DNA from: Euwallacea fornicatus | Taxonomy: Eukaryota; Arthropoda; Insecta; Coleoptera; Curculionidae | Length of the DNA stretch: 64,000 nucleotides | Reading direction: 5' to 3' | NCBI RefSeq assembly: GCF_040115645.1 | Contig: NC_089546.1 | Coordinates: forward strand, 496,001 to 560,000 | Shown: piece by piece, positions 43,142 to 54,595 of the stretch | How positions within the stretch are numbered: the stretch's first letter is position 1 | Layout: the number at the start of each line of letters is the position of its first letter | Made by a program: the position numbers and the translations under genes | The notes under the pieces: generated by a model | What the model was told of the DNA's origin: nothing | The model's input: the letters and a program-made list of their open reading frames with translations, nothing else | Database searches by the model: none

Positions 43142-45326
43142 TGTTACAATCTGTCACATATTAATTACAAGGACATTCAGCAATTTTTATATATGAACTT
43201 ACAAAGAACAAAACAAAATATAAATGATTGAAGGGTGACCGACATCTTGGTCCTCCTCCTATTAGATGCCGAACCTGTCGCTAAGTTCCAGTGGGTTGAA
43301 TCTGTTCAATCCACTGGAATATCGAGAGGAGTCTAAGAGATTCAGCGCAAGATGGTTGGGATGATTGTTTAGCCGGATCATGTACCTTCTGGCCTGTCTC
43401 CGGATTTCCTCTCTCACGGTTGCCATTTTGAGGTCGTTATGCAAAGTAGGTTGCTCACGTACCAAGGGGCTCCCGCTAGCATGCGCAGAGTCTTTGACTG
43501 GAATCGCTGCAGAATCTCTATATTCGAGTTGCTAGCGGTTCCCCAAAGCTGGATACCATAAGTTCAAACTGGCTTGACAATACATTTATAGATTAGGACT
43601 TTGTTGCTTAGTCCTAGTTGAGAGCGGTAGCCCAGGAGCCAGGCCAAATTCCTGATAATTCCATTCAGTTGGACGCTTTTGGTGTGTATGTGCTTTCTCC
43701 ACGTCAGCCTCCAATCAAGGTGCATTCCCAGGTACCTCACGCTATCAGCCTGCGGAATTGGCTGGTTGAAGATGCTCACCGGTGGGCAGGTTTCTCTTCT
43801 CAGAGTAAACGTTACGTGGGTTGACTTGCCTTGGTTTACTCGAACTTTCCATCTACTCGTCCACTCCTCCAGGTGATGTAGGTATTCCTGGGTATTGACA
43901 GTTGCGATGTGCGGGTCTGGATCACAGGTTAGAAATGCCGTATCGTCTGCAAAGGTTGACAACATGCCACTGTCGCTCTGGACCGCATCCGCAGTGAACA
44001 AGGAGTAGAGGAATGGCCCCAGGACAGATCCTTGGGGAACTCCAGCGTGCATTTCACATGAGTGAGAGTGGCTCTCACCGACCTGTACGTAGAAACCTCG
44101 TTCAGATAAGTAGGCCTTCAGTATCATGTAGTACTTTGGGATTAGCTGTTTTATCTTATACAGCAATCCCACGTGCCAAACCCTGTCAAAGGCCTGCTGA
44201 ATGTCCAAGAACACGCCCGAGCAGTACTGTTTAAGTTGAAGTGCTTCACTTATTTTATGGATAATCCGATGGATCTGTTCAACTGTTGAGTGTCCCTCCC
44301 TGAACCCAAATTGGTGATCAGGGATGATTTCATTCTCAACAAATTCGTTCTTTATTCTCCTTAAGAGAAGCCTTTCGAACACCTTCGACAGCACCGGAAG
44401 CAAGCTAATTGGCCGATAGGATGAAGGTTGATCTGCAGGCTTTCCCGGTTTTTGGATCATAATTATGTGCGCTGTTTTCCATTGGGTCGGGTAGAAGCTG
44501 GTTCTCAGTATGCAGTTGACCAGTTGGGTGATGAAAACAATTGCCTTACGCTTAAGTCCCTTGAGCATTTTGGGGGTTATCCAGTCATAACCTGGTGCCT
44601 TTTTAGTTTTTAACTTGGCGATAATGTTGTTGATTTCTGCTGGGGTAGCGTGGGCGATAGGGAGATCCATTGGCAACGGACTGACCAGGAAGTTGTCTAT
44701 TTCAGCTCTGAATTCCGCCTTGTCCTCCGAATCCATCTCATTCGGCTTAAATAGCTCGCTCAGATGGGAAGCAAGCACTTCGGCTTTTTCGTCGTCCTTC
44801 CTAGCCCATCCGTTAGCCGATCTTATGGGAGGGTTGTGCTGCAGGGGACGTTTCAGGTATTTAGTGGCCTTCCATAAAGAATAATTGGAAGTTTCTGTAG
44901 AATCCAGGTTCCTGAGTCGGTTTTGTAGGGTCTCGTTTTTCCGTTCTCTCAGTAATTCCTTGAGTTTCTTCCCAAGCGTGTTAAAGGCTTTTTTGTCATT
45001 TGGGCAGTGGGTTTCCTGCCACTTTTTCCTAGTTCTCCTTTTTTCTCTCACCAGTAACTTTATTTCCTTGGGATAGAAAATGTCTTTACCGTTGCTGTGT
45101 TTTGTGTTTTCTGGAATAGCTCTGAATGCAGCGTCGTGGATGACCCTTGTCAGGTATTCAGTTGCCTCGTCGATATCTGCTTGGGTTTTCAGTGCTACGT
45201 GGAGATTTATGTTTTCTTCTATATATGCCCCAAAGAAATTCCAGTCTGTGTGAGCGTTGCATAAGTTCTTATTCAGGTTCTTGTAAATCACTTTGGTGCT
45301 GAGGGTAGTTTTTAAAATTGCATGAT
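43108..45326 (-). mobile_element. Jockey-like LINE C, 5'-truncated
   Basis: The 3' end has a 28-nt A tail (T-run 43108-43135) preceded by GTGACAGATTGTAAC. ORF2 remains from just after the endonuclease to the C terminus; coding sequence can be read up to about 45326. Very similar in protein to LINE A and more distant from LINE B. Confidence 0.9.
43262..45325 (-). pseudogene. LINE C ORF2 reverse transcriptase, broken near C terminus
   Basis: A 575-residue frame (45291-43564) with KTKKAPGYDWITPKML, PSSYRPISLLPVLSKVFE, FGFREGHSTVEQIHRI, FLDIQQAFDRVWHVGLLYKI, AGVPQGSVLGPFLYSLFTAD and STFADDTAFLT (FADD). It stops at 43564-43566 (TGA), resumes, and changes phase near 43465 before the C-terminal frame 43465-43262 (TLHNDLKMATVREEI). 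The endonuclease is missing apart from its last strand. Confidence 0.9.
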
Positions 45327-45639
45327 TTTTTTAAAAAAACTTAATTATTTCCAAATCCTTAAGATTTAGGACAAGTAAACCTTAATGAAACTTACATTTA
45401 TTTTTCTCAAGAAATCTAAAACGATATTAATATATGGGGTGTCCTATTAAAAAAAAAACATAACTTTAATATTTTTCACTTATTTAGAACACCCTGTATA
45501 AAACGAAAACAATTTTAGAATTTACCCATGATCGAGTTCTATATAACGCAAAGAAAAGAAATTCAAAATATTAAATTGTTTAGCCACAGTCTTCCGAGAC
45601 CGCACTAAATGACCACCCTGTATATATATTTGGATATTT
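45327..45639. other. Unassigned sequence with two CACCCTGTA motifs
   Basis: ACACCCTGTA at 45489-45498 and CCACCCTGTA at 45613-45622 resemble mariner-type ends. No open frame. Confidence 0.4.
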
Positions 45640-46330
45640 GTTCTTTAACTAGGGTTTTCACATTGTGTTGATTTCTAAAAATCGTATCAATAGCTTTATT
45701 GCATTTTACAACATCATTCTCATCTAGATTACCGGTAATGGTTTTTATAATCGAACGTACTCCATCGATTAACCCACGTTTCAAGCGGGTGTGAATGAGA
45801 ATTTGACGGGAGTTGATCTGAAAGATTTGATTTAAAATGTTGTTTTTTAAAAACGTTAATAAACCGTAATAATTAAAAAATGTCGTCTTGTAGTTTCCAC
45901 TGGTAGTGCCGTTCTTATCGAATGCATATTTTATCGATTGCGATTAGGTCTGTAGATTCGTAGATTTTGTTGTTAAATTTGTTATATCAAAAATTTGCAT
46001 GAATGTCAAGGAGTCAACTGTGTTTTAGGCATTTCCTAATTTTAACGGTAATAATCCTGGATTTTCCTTTAAGTCATGGAATATTGGTTTATCTGATCTG
46101 CCGTAGACGAAGTTGAGATTTCTGAAATTAAACAGGGTATTTGTCTTAATTTTTTTATATGAATAGTTTCTCTTTTGTTGGGGTTATTATTTAATGATAT
46201 TATTGAGCGATTTCTTCCTAACAACTCGACTATTTTGTAGGGACCCAAAAACTTATTTCTCTGTTTTTTTTTACATTGAGATTTAGGGGAATCTGCAAGG
46301 CAAATTTGGGAATCTGGCATTGTTGCGATC
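45640..46330 (-). pseudogene. env: Errantivirus-like remnant 3: integrase C terminus and env start
   Basis: 46320-46069 reads as the integrase C-terminal domain (KFLGPYKIVELLGRNRSII, then HIKKLRQIP). Downstream, minus-strand sequence between about 46050 and 45640 reads as the start of an envelope protein, with a dibasic cleavage site and fusion-peptide-like segment RLKRGLIDGVRSIIKT near 45770. Several stops are present and the rest of env is missing. The sequence differs from env of element 2, so this is a separate lineage. Confidence 0.7.
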
Positions 46331-46491
46331 TAAATTATTCCCTTCGTGTCGGGTTGATTTCCCAATCCAAGATTAACCGACCGACTAAACCCCCTTTCCT
46401 CAAATACGTCCGGGACTGCCTAACTGGAGCATTACTTCAGACCTATTTGTAGATTCATGTTAGTGAATTTGGTGTTCAATGTGAATTTATG

Positions 46492-47944
46492 TTATTGAAT
46501 GGTTGATTTCTTTGTTATTCTGTTTGAGAAAGTTCTCGTGCGCTTCCTTTTTTTTAATATTTTTCTAAATAAATTTGTTACTTGTGTCCAATTGTCTTTT
46601 GAAGACATTAAGTCCGAGATGTTATCCACATTTAAGTTTTGTACGTTTAATTTTAATTTGACCATGTTTCTTTCCGTGTTCCATTTTTTGCAGACGAAAA
46701 GAGTGTGGTCGGGGATATCTTCTTCATTTTTGCAAAACCAACAGTTTGGATTTGTTTTTTTACCTATGCGGTGCAAATAGCTTCCGAATATATCGTGTCC
46801 TGTCAACGCTTGAGTGACGTAAGAGTCCAATTTTGTCCATTTCGTGTTGATCCAAACGCGAACGTCTGTGATTAATCTTTTGGTCCAGTTAGTTTCACGG
46901 TTATCCCAAAGTCTTTGCCATTTATCTATTGTTTCCATTTTTAGTCTGGCGCGTGTATCCTTGGTCCTATCGGAAGAATGTAGATTTGACAGTTCTTCTA
47001 ATTTCAGTCAGATCGGAGGTATTTTGTCTAGGAGGAGGACGCTATCGGTTGAAACTGTCTGATATGCTGAGGTGACACGAATGGCAATTAATTTGTTGAT
47101 GGTTTCGAGTTTATGTCTGTATTTTTCCACGTTTGTAGTTTTCCACCAGATCGGTGAGGTGTACGTAACGACAGACGTTACAGCAGACATCAAGACTCTT
47201 CTTTTATGACACTTCGGTCCAGAGACGTTTGTCATCAGTCTCGAGAGATTTTTAATGATTTTGTTCTCTTTGATTCAAGAATTATTGATGTGTGAATCGA
47301 ATCGTAAATTGGAATCCAAATATACCCCCATATATTTGACACTTTTGGAATTTTTTATGGGTATATCATTGATGTTTAATGTGAAATTTTAAAGTTTCTT
47401 TTCTCTAATGAGAATTAGTATTTCCGTCTTTTGTGGAGCGATAGCAATACCCATTGTTTGGAGACGTAATGTTATGGTTTCTAAGGCATGTTCCGCCTTA
47501 CGATTAATTTGTTCTGCTTTTTTGCCATGAACTATAACTGCTAGGTCATAGGCGTAGGCAATTAGGTCGACATTATCGTCTAGGATAATATCGAAGATCC
47601 TGTCATAGAATATATTCCATAAGGTCGGACCAAGGATCGAGCCTTGTGGAACTGTACACGTGACCGGGAATGTTTTGCCGTTTTCTGTTCTAATGAAGCG
47701 ATCTTTCAAATAAGATTGAATTATTTTGATAAGATATGGGCTGTTGTTTATGTTATGCAAAGAACTAATGATTTCTCTCCATGGTGTCGAGTTGAAAGCA
47801 TTTTTTACATCGAGCGTGATTAGTATACAGGAATTCCTACGCGTGTATGATACCGTTCTAATTTTATCAACTATTTTCTTGGCGTCTTTTAGTGCACCAA
47901 GCGTAGAGTGTCCTCTTCGGAAGCCGTGTTGTTTAGGATTTAAG
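46492..47944 (-). pseudogene. R1-like LINE ORF2, second half of RT and C terminus
   Basis: Reading from 47944: NPKQHGFRRGHSTLGALKDA, ITLDVKNAFNSTPWREI, TVPQGSILGPTLWNIFYD, then AYAYDLAVIVHG where the catalytic loop has YAYD in place of the usual YADD. After stops at 47389-47391 and near 47278, 47235-47008 and 46938-46492 continue, ending with the zinc cluster CWFCKNEEDIPDHTLFVC. Stops and the active-site change mean it is inactive. Confidence 0.85.
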
Positions 47945-47949
47945 ACCCA

Positions 47950-48273
47950 TGTTGGGTATATGGGTTGTAGAAAAGAAAAGTTTTATATTTTATTATTATA
48001 TTCGTATATTATATCTTAAGACCACTCGGAAAGCAAGCCTAGGCAAGACTGAAAAACATAATATCGTGTTTCTTGTTCCTGAGAGTAACCCTTATCACCT
48101 AATAGATATATATAACAAAAAGGCACCCTAAAGCCATCAATACCATACTTAAGTTTCACACATGGTATGTGTTATTCTCCAGAAATGTATATGCAATAAT
48201 GAAAGAAGAAACAACGATGTGCCATTAATAGTTTAGGGTCGACACTTAGGGTTTGGGTGTCCATAATTCAACA
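47950..48273 (-). repeat. Copia 1 3' LTR, 324 bp
   Basis: TGTTGGGTATATG...AATTCAACA on the plus strand. It differs from the 5' LTR at three sites seen by eye (near 48045, 48124 and 48187). Confidence 0.95.
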
Positions 48274-48496
48274 CGCCCCCTCAAAGATTAATCAATATAT
48301 ATTATTATTTTTGCTATTTTAACATATCTCTAAAGTTTACTATACTATAAAATAATATTTTATTCTGAATATTCTGATTGTATAATGCCGTTAGCAATGG
48401 CTAAACTTTCCTCGTGTTTACTGGGAAGAAGTACAATAATAGCTCAACATTTGTTGTTTGAGATTAGGGAAAACCCAGAAAAACCTAATCAAGCCA

Positions 48497-51400
48497 TTAA
48501 TTACTAGAGTCTACCAATCCAAGTCCTTTTCTGAACCTTTCGAATTTGACCCTCGAGAGTGGTTTAGTTAGCATATTTGCTATCTGGTCATCTGTGGAAA
48601 GATATTTTAATTTTATTACTCCTTTCTCTATCTGTTCCCGCGAGAAATGGTACTTTATACTTATATGTTTCGACCTTTTATGACCAGTTGGATTATTAGC
48701 TATACTTATGCAGCCATTGTTGTCTTCATAAATTACAATTGGTTCTGTAATACTTAAATTGATACTAATTGCTAATGATTTTAGCCAAAGTGCCTCTTTG
48801 ACAGCTTCAAAGAGAGCCATGTATTCGGGTTCAGTAGATGAAGCTGCTACTGACGTCTGTCTTTTAGTATTCCAACATATTACATTTTGATCGAATAATT
48901 TGAACAAGTAACCAGTTGTACTTTTTCTGTCTTCATCATCATCACCTCCCCAATCGGAATCAGCATAACCACTTAAAATATTATTGAAATCTCCTCGTGT
49001 ATAAGTTAATTTGAAATTAATTGAACCTTTAAGATATCCAAGGATTCTTTTTAAGCTTTGCCAAAGTTCTTTGTTATTTTTGTTTTGATATCTGCTTAGG
49101 ATGTTAACAGCTGTACTCAGGTCGGATCTGGTACACAGCATCACATACATTAAACAGCCGATAAGGTTTCGGCAGGAACTATCATATTTTTCATCTGAAT
49201 TTAGGGCTGTATAATCTAATTTATTTAAAATAGGTGTACTTACAGGTTTGCAATCATGCATGTTAAATTTGCTTAAAATGTTTTTTATGTAGGCAGATTG
49301 ACTCAAAGTTATCATATTTTCTGTCCTTTCAATTTTAATACCTAAGAACAGTTTAATTTCCTTCAAATCTGTCATGTGAAATTTATTTGTTAAGTAATCT
49401 TTAAAGTTTTGCATTTTTTCATTGTTAGCTGTAGCAATTACAATATCATCCACGTAAAGTACAACATAAATGGTCTTGGGAATATCATCACTATTTAAAA
49501 TATAAATACAGCGATCTACTGAGGAATTTTTAAAACCCGTTTCTTTGAGGGCTTTTTCAAAAACCTCAAACCAACATCTTGCCGATTGTTTCAATCCATA
49601 CAAAGCTTTATGCAGCTTGCACACTTGATTAGGCTCAGCTTTGACACCTTCAGGAATCTTCATATAAATTTCTTCCTTTAATTCCCCATTAAGAAATGCA
49701 GTTTTTACATCCATATGGTGAATTAAAAGATTAAACTGATTGGAGAGTGCAATGATGAATCTTAAGCTTGAAATTCTCGCAACTGGTGCAAATGTCTCAC
49801 TATAGTCTTTCAGATATTCTTGACTAAAACCTCGGGCCACTAGTCGTGCTTTATATTTAGATGGGTTTCCAAGTTCATCAATTTTAAGGCTGAATACCCA
49901 TTTACAATCGACTATGTTTTTATTGTTTGGTTTCGTCATTATAGACCAAGTATTGTTAATTAAATGAGAATTTAATTCTTCTTGAATAGCTTGTTCCCAT
50001 TTAATTCTATCATCACTATTTCTGATATCCTGATATGAAGTAGGAATTTTACATGTTGTGGATTGGACATACAATAGACAATCATCTAATAGACTATCTT
50101 CGTTGTAAGAAATAGGTGTAAGATTTTGTATCCTATCACTCCTTCTAACCTCAGAAGACAATGGCAATTTATAATTTGAATTTTTAGGCCAAACTAAAGA
50201 TTTGTCACTATTTAACATATCTGTTTCGACCACAGATTTATCAGGGTCTTTATCTGATTTTTTGACTTCTTTACCTAATTTAATTATTTTATTAGGTTTT
50301 ACCTCTAACCTGGATTCTGGTATATCTGATTTAGTATTATCAGATTTCGAAACAGTTGTACCACTGTCTGTACTGGAGTTTTCCAAATTAACTCCTTCAG
50401 GTTTAGCAAGAGGTCTCGACACAAGAAAATTTGTCTCATCTACAATAACATCCCTTGCTACGATAAACTTTTCAGTGTCCACGTCCCACACTTTATAGCC
50501 ATTTGGTTCATACCCTATCAGAATACCTTTCAAAGTTTTTCCTTCAAACTTTGTTTTTCTGATTTTATTATGTATATATACAGTAGAACCAAAAACTTTT
50601 AAATATTTTATTTGCGGTTTTTTACCATGCCACAATTCATATGGTGTTTTAAATTGTTTCAAAGCTTTAGTAGGCGTCAGATTGATCAAGTATGTTGCAG
50701 TTAAAACTGCCTCACCCCAAAAGGTTTTACTTAACTTAGCGCCAAACACCATTGCGCGAGTTTTTTCAGTAATGGTTCTATTCATGCGTTCAGATACACC
50801 ATTTAATTGTGGGGTGCGTGGAACTGTCAAATGATAACTGATGCCTTTTTGCGCACAAAACTCTTTCATTTCAAGGGATAAATATTCCCGTCCATTGTCA
50901 CAATATAAATTGGTAAATTTTAAATTAAAATGTGCTTCACTTTTTGCAACATAATCACGAAACATTGAGAGTACATCTGATTTTCGTGTGATCAAGTATG
51001 TAGCACAATAATGTGTATATTGATCAATAAAAAGAACAAAATAATTTTTACCATCAACCGTTGGAGGAGTGATAGGACCACAAACGTCCGTATGAACTAT
51101 AAACAATGGTCGTTTTATATGATTTTTGTCTTTAACCTTTTGAAATGGTAGACGTGCTTGTTTGCCATTTATGCACGTTTCACATAAACTTTTGTCATCT
51201 GGTATGATTTGATCGATTTGATAGATATCTTCGATCATTTGTTTCTTTTTCAACTCCAAAAATTTATGTTTCCCTATGTGGCCTAAACGTTCATGCCACA
51301 ATTTGTAACTATGTAGTTTTGAACTACTTATTGTTTGAGCAATAGTATTTACTACATTCATGTTAACCATAAATTCAAGGCCAATTAAATTGTTCAAAGA

Positions 51401-52618
51401 CTTACCGCTCATTATGGTCTTACCGCCTTTGTTTATTGTCACACCCTTAGGATTAAAAGTGATGGTCATTCCTGATTCTTGCATTTTGCGCACAGAGAGT
51501 AAATTGTATGAGACATCTGGACAGTAGAACACATCTTCAAGAAGACCTTGAATTCCCATGTTGGTTGTCACTTGGATCGTGCCTCTTTTTGTTGCATGTA
51601 TGTAGGTTCCATTTTTTGCTACAGAGATTTTCATAGGATCTTGTAGCTTGATAAAGCTTTCAAACAAATCATCTCTGTTAACAAGGTGATCGGATGCTCC
51701 AGAGTCTAATAAGAATATAATTTTATTTTCATTCTTATCCTGATTCTCAAAGTCTCCGGCCATGAACGCAAAACTAGTTGAAGTCTCCCCACTTAATGCC
51801 GTTGGCTGTGATAGTTGTATGTTTTGAATTGTTCTATTTCTTTCCATATTTTGGTGTTTTAAGGTTCTTTTATAATGGAAACAGTTCCTTTTAATATGGC
51901 CCTTCCGACCACAGTGGTAGCATTTGCTTTTCGAAAGATTATTCAGGTTTTTGTATCTTCCTTGGTGTTGTACTTTCTTCGAATGAAAGTTCCTCTTTAT
52001 TTTATCCGGCATAGCAACACTTAGATTTTTTGCACTGGTATCCCTATTATCATTCATTATTTTCACTTCGTGATCTAAGAGCCTCATTTTCACAAAGGCT
52101 AAAGTTAAGTTGTCTTCAGATAGTGTCTCTATGGCAGTTATTACACCATCATACGACTTTGGGAGAGTTAGCAGTAGATGGGACACCTTATCTGCTTCCT
52201 CTAACTTTGCTCCTGCTGCTAATAAATCTGATGTTAATTCATCAAAGGTTTTGAAGTGTTGAATTAATGTGGTGTCGCTTTGAATCTTCAATTCTAATAA
52301 TTTCTTTCGAAGAGTCAACTGGGTAGCGAGACTTTTCCGTTCGTAAATTGCGTCCATATTGCATAAAATATCTTTTGCACTGTTTTCAGATTTTACAAAA
52401 CCAAGTAAAGAGTCTGATAAATATTCTGCAATAATATTCTTAGCTGTAAGGTTAGCCTTAATCCACTCATCGGTCAGTGGTTCGGGAGTTGCTTCGTCAA
52501 TCACTTTTATAATGTCAAGTTCACTTAGCAATGCTTTTAATCTAAACTTCCACACACCGTATCTTTCACCGTCAAAGGGTTTAATGTTCCTTTTCACACT
52601 TAAATGTTCCATTGTCAC
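48497..52618 (-). CDS. gag-pol: Copia 1 Gag-Pol polyprotein, 1,373 aa, intact
   Basis: One frame from MTMEHLSVKR (a second Met is residue 3). Gag occupies about residues 1-230, CCHC knuckle CYHCGRKGHIKRNC at 233-246, protease LLDSGASDHLV at about 303-313, pre-integrase LWHERLGHIGK, integrase with HTDVCGPI (near 509), LYCDNGREYL and LNGVSERMNRT (near 608), RT with MDVKTAFLNGELKEEIYM and VLYVDDIVIAT (near 1050), RNase H with SGYADSDWGGDDD, SSTEPEYMAL and YEDNNGC. All catalytic residues expected for Copia are present. The order protease-integrase-RT-RNase H defines the superfamily. The length is usual. Expression would start from the LTR at 52665-52988. Confidence 0.97.
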   Translation of the reverse strand: MTMEHLSVKRNIKPFDGERYGVWKFRLKALLSELDIIKVIDEATPEPLTDEWIKANLTAKNIIAEYLSDSLLGFVKSENSAKDILCNMDAIYERKSLATQLTLRKKLLELKIQSDTTLIQHFKTFDELTSDLLAAGAKLEEADKVSHLLLTLPKSYDGVITAIETLSEDNLTLAFVKMRLLDHEVKIMNDNRDTSAKNLSVAMPDKIKRNFHSKKVQHQGRYKNLNNLSKSKCYHCGRKGHIKRNCFHYKRTLKHQNMERNRTIQNIQLSQPTALSGETSTSFAFMAGDFENQDKNENKIIFLLDSGASDHLVNRDDLFESFIKLQDPMKISVAKNGTYIHATKRGTIQVTTNMGIQGLLEDVFYCPDVSYNLLSVRKMQESGMTITFNPKGVTINKGGKTIMSGKSLNNLIGLEFMVNMNVVNTIAQTISSSKLHSYKLWHERLGHIGKHKFLELKKKQMIEDIYQIDQIIPDDKSLCETCINGKQARLPFQKVKDKNHIKRPLFIVHTDVCGPITPPTVDGKNYFVLFIDQYTHYCATYLITRKSDVLSMFRDYVAKSEAHFNLKFTNLYCDNGREYLSLEMKEFCAQKGISYHLTVPRTPQLNGVSERMNRTITEKTRAMVFGAKLSKTFWGEAVLTATYLINLTPTKALKQFKTPYELWHGKKPQIKYLKVFGSTVYIHNKIRKTKFEGKTLKGILIGYEPNGYKVWDVDTEKFIVARDVIVDETNFLVSRPLAKPEGVNLENSSTDSGTTVSKSDNTKSDIPESRLEVKPNKIIKLGKEVKKSDKDPDKSVVETDMLNSDKSLVWPKNSNYKLPLSSEVRRSDRIQNLTPISYNEDSLLDDCLLYVQSTTCKIPTSYQDIRNSDDRIKWEQAIQEELNSHLINNTWSIMTKPNNKNIVDCKWVFSLKIDELGNPSKYKARLVARGFSQEYLKDYSETFAPVARISSLRFIIALSNQFNLLIHHMDVKTAFLNGELKEEIYMKIPEGVKAEPNQVCKLHKALYGLKQSARCWFEVFEKALKETGFKNSSVDRCIYILNSDDIPKTIYVVLYVDDIVIATANNEKMQNFKDYLTNKFHMTDLKEIKLFLGIKIERTENMITLSQSAYIKNILSKFNMHDCKPVSTPILNKLDYTALNSDEKYDSSCRNLIGCLMYVMLCTRSDLSTAVNILSRYQNKNNKELWQSLKRILGYLKGSINFKLTYTRGDFNNILSGYADSDWGGDDDEDRKSTTGYLFKLFDQNVICWNTKRQTSVAASSTEPEYMALFEAVKEALWLKSLAISINLSITEPIVIYEDNNGCISIANNPTGHKRSKHISIKYHFSREQIEKGVIKLKYLSTDDQIANMLTKPLSRVKFERFRKGLGLVDSSN

Positions 52619-52650
52619 TGCACTAGTTTTCTAAATACACGCGGTGTGCA

Positions 52651-52664
52651 CTGGGCCCATAACC
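52651..52664 (-). promoter_or_regulatory. Copia 1 primer-binding site
   Basis: GGTTATGGGCCCAG on the minus strand, directly after the 5' LTR and identical to the site in Copia 2. Matches the internal initiator tRNA-Met region known as the half-tRNA primer site of Drosophila copia. Confidence 0.8.
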
Positions 52665-52988
52665 TGTTGGGTATATGGGTTGTAGAAAAGAAAAGTTTTA
52701 TATTTTATTATTATATTCGTATATTATATCTTAAGACCACTCGGAAAGCAAGCCTAGGCAAGACTAAAAAACATAATATCGTGTTTCTTGTTCCTGAGAG
52801 TAACCCTTATCACCTAATAGATATATATAACAAAAAGGCATCCTAAAGCCATCAATACCATACTTAAGTTTCACACATGGTATGTGTTATTCTCCAGAAA
52901 TTTATATGCAATAATGAAAGAAGAAACAACGATGTGCCATTAATAGTTTAGGGTCGACACTTAGGGTTTGGGTGTCCATAATTCAACA
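52665..52988 (-). repeat. Copia 1 5' LTR, 324 bp
   Basis: Partner of 47950-48273, same length, TG...CA ends, with ACCCA outside. Confidence 0.95.
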
Positions 52989-52993
52989 ACCCA

Positions 52994-54595
52994 TTTTCCT
53001 TCTAATTCATTTACCAGTCTAAACTTGATAATAGGTTCTAGTACCTTGCCGAACGAATCAAGTACACAGATCGGTCTATAGGTTTGTTGATCCGTTTCGT
53101 ACTTTTTTGGTTTTGGTATGAGTATTAGTTTGGCTACCCTCCAGATTTTGGGAAAAGGGCAGCTGTGTAAGCAGAGACGTATGAATTTAGTCGTTTGTTC
53201 TAGGTTTTGTAGAATTGTCGATTTAATAATTGAGGGAACGATGAGATCCGGGCCGGGAGCTTTTTTTGTATTTATTCTATGTACTGCTCTCAAGATTTCT
53301 TCTTCGTCTATCGGTGGAATTTCTTGGGGATTAACAAAAACGTTGTTGTCAGGCCAGAGTAAAACGGGATGTTGGGGAAACCAATTTTTAATTTGGGTAG
53401 TGGTGTCTTCATCGCTAATTCTAGGTCTAGAAATTAAGTTCAGTTTTTTGCTAACGATTTTATAGGCCAATCCCTATGAGTCGTTATCTAGATCTATGTA
53501 CAATTCATTTCAGCGTTTTGATTTTTCTTTCTTGATAGCCCACTTCAATTTTTTTTTTGCAATTTTGTAAAAAGACATTTTATTCTCTTAATTCTGTGTC
53601 GTACGATTTTTAATGCGTGTAATGATTTTACGACGTTCGACGCATGTTTTTCTTAGATTCAAGATCTCAGTCGTCAACAAATGGGTTGGTTTTTTAGAAT
53701 GTGTAAAATTTGTATGTCTTTTTTTGAACGTACGGTCGCATAGAGTACGTATTTGATTCATGTATGTCTCTGCCAGCGTCGAGACGTTTATCGATTCTTC
53801 GCTGTGATACAAATTGAAGAGATCTTTGCACGCATCTTTGTATGTAAACAGACCCTTAGTTGAGAAAACCCAACTCGAGCGGTGAAGTTCCGACTGGGAA
53901 GATATATTGATATTATTCTTCGTGAAGATGACATTATTTTTCGCTCCGAACGAGAACAGAATGGGACGATGGTCACTATGTACTTCGTTATTGATGTCTA
54001 CTCTCCAATTCTCGACCTATCGTGAGTATTTCGTGTTGGTCAGTGTAACGTCGATAAATGAGGAACTGTTGGAGCTGAGGAAAGTTGGATTTGTGCCGTT
54101 GTTAGTTGGTATGAGGTCGTACATTGCCAGCCATTCTTCGAAAACTGTACCTTTTTGGTTTACTATTGGGAAGCCGCAAGGTAGCATTTTAGCATTTAGA
54201 TCGCCTCCGATCACAACGATTTCACTAGGTTTGACTACATGTTCATAAATGTTATCTAATAATGTGACGGAGTTCGTCAATTTGTCGTTTGGGGAGAAAT
54301 AACATGAGCACAGCGTAATTCCGCCATTTAACTTAACGGCGTAGTAACCTTTTCCCATGATTACGTCGTGATAGTGGATTTGTTTATTGACGATATCGAC
54401 GAAACATTCTTTGATAGTATCCTTTATGCTTTTTTTATTTAGAATTTTGTAGTTGAGTTCCTGTCCTAAACACATGTCGAGTTTATTTTCTTCCATAAGA
54501 TGTTGCAGAAGGTCATCAGCCGTTCTAGGTCTATTTTGATTAATTGGGATAAAATTTATGTTGTAGGAATTTAGAATTTTCGGAAAATTATTCAT
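52994..54595 (-). pseudogene. R1-like LINE ORF2, endonuclease and first half of RT
   Basis: Starts MNNFPKILNSYNINFIPINQ. Endonuclease motifs: MEENKLDMCLGQELNYK (catalytic Glu), VVIGGDLNAK (Asp-Asn) and, past a stop at 54017-54019, SDHRPILFSF (Asp-His). RT begins with INTKKAPGPDLIVPSII and QTYRPICVLDSFGKVLE. Three stops (54017, 53588, about 53471) all lie in one phase. Coding is cut at 52994 by the Copia target duplication; residues read beyond it come from the Copia LTR. Confidence 0.87.

Larger units (their letters stand above)
47950..52988 (-). mobile_element. Copia-type retrotransposon 1, complete and recent
   Basis: 5,039 bp with two 324-bp LTRs (47950-48273, 52665-52988), TSD ACCCA (47945-47949, 52989-52993), primer-binding site (52651-52664), polypurine tract TTGAGGGGGCG before the 3' LTR and one uninterrupted Gag-Pol frame. 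I count three differences between the LTRs. It interrupts RT of the R1-like LINE. Of all LTR elements in the window this is the only one without visible damage. Confidence 0.96.
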
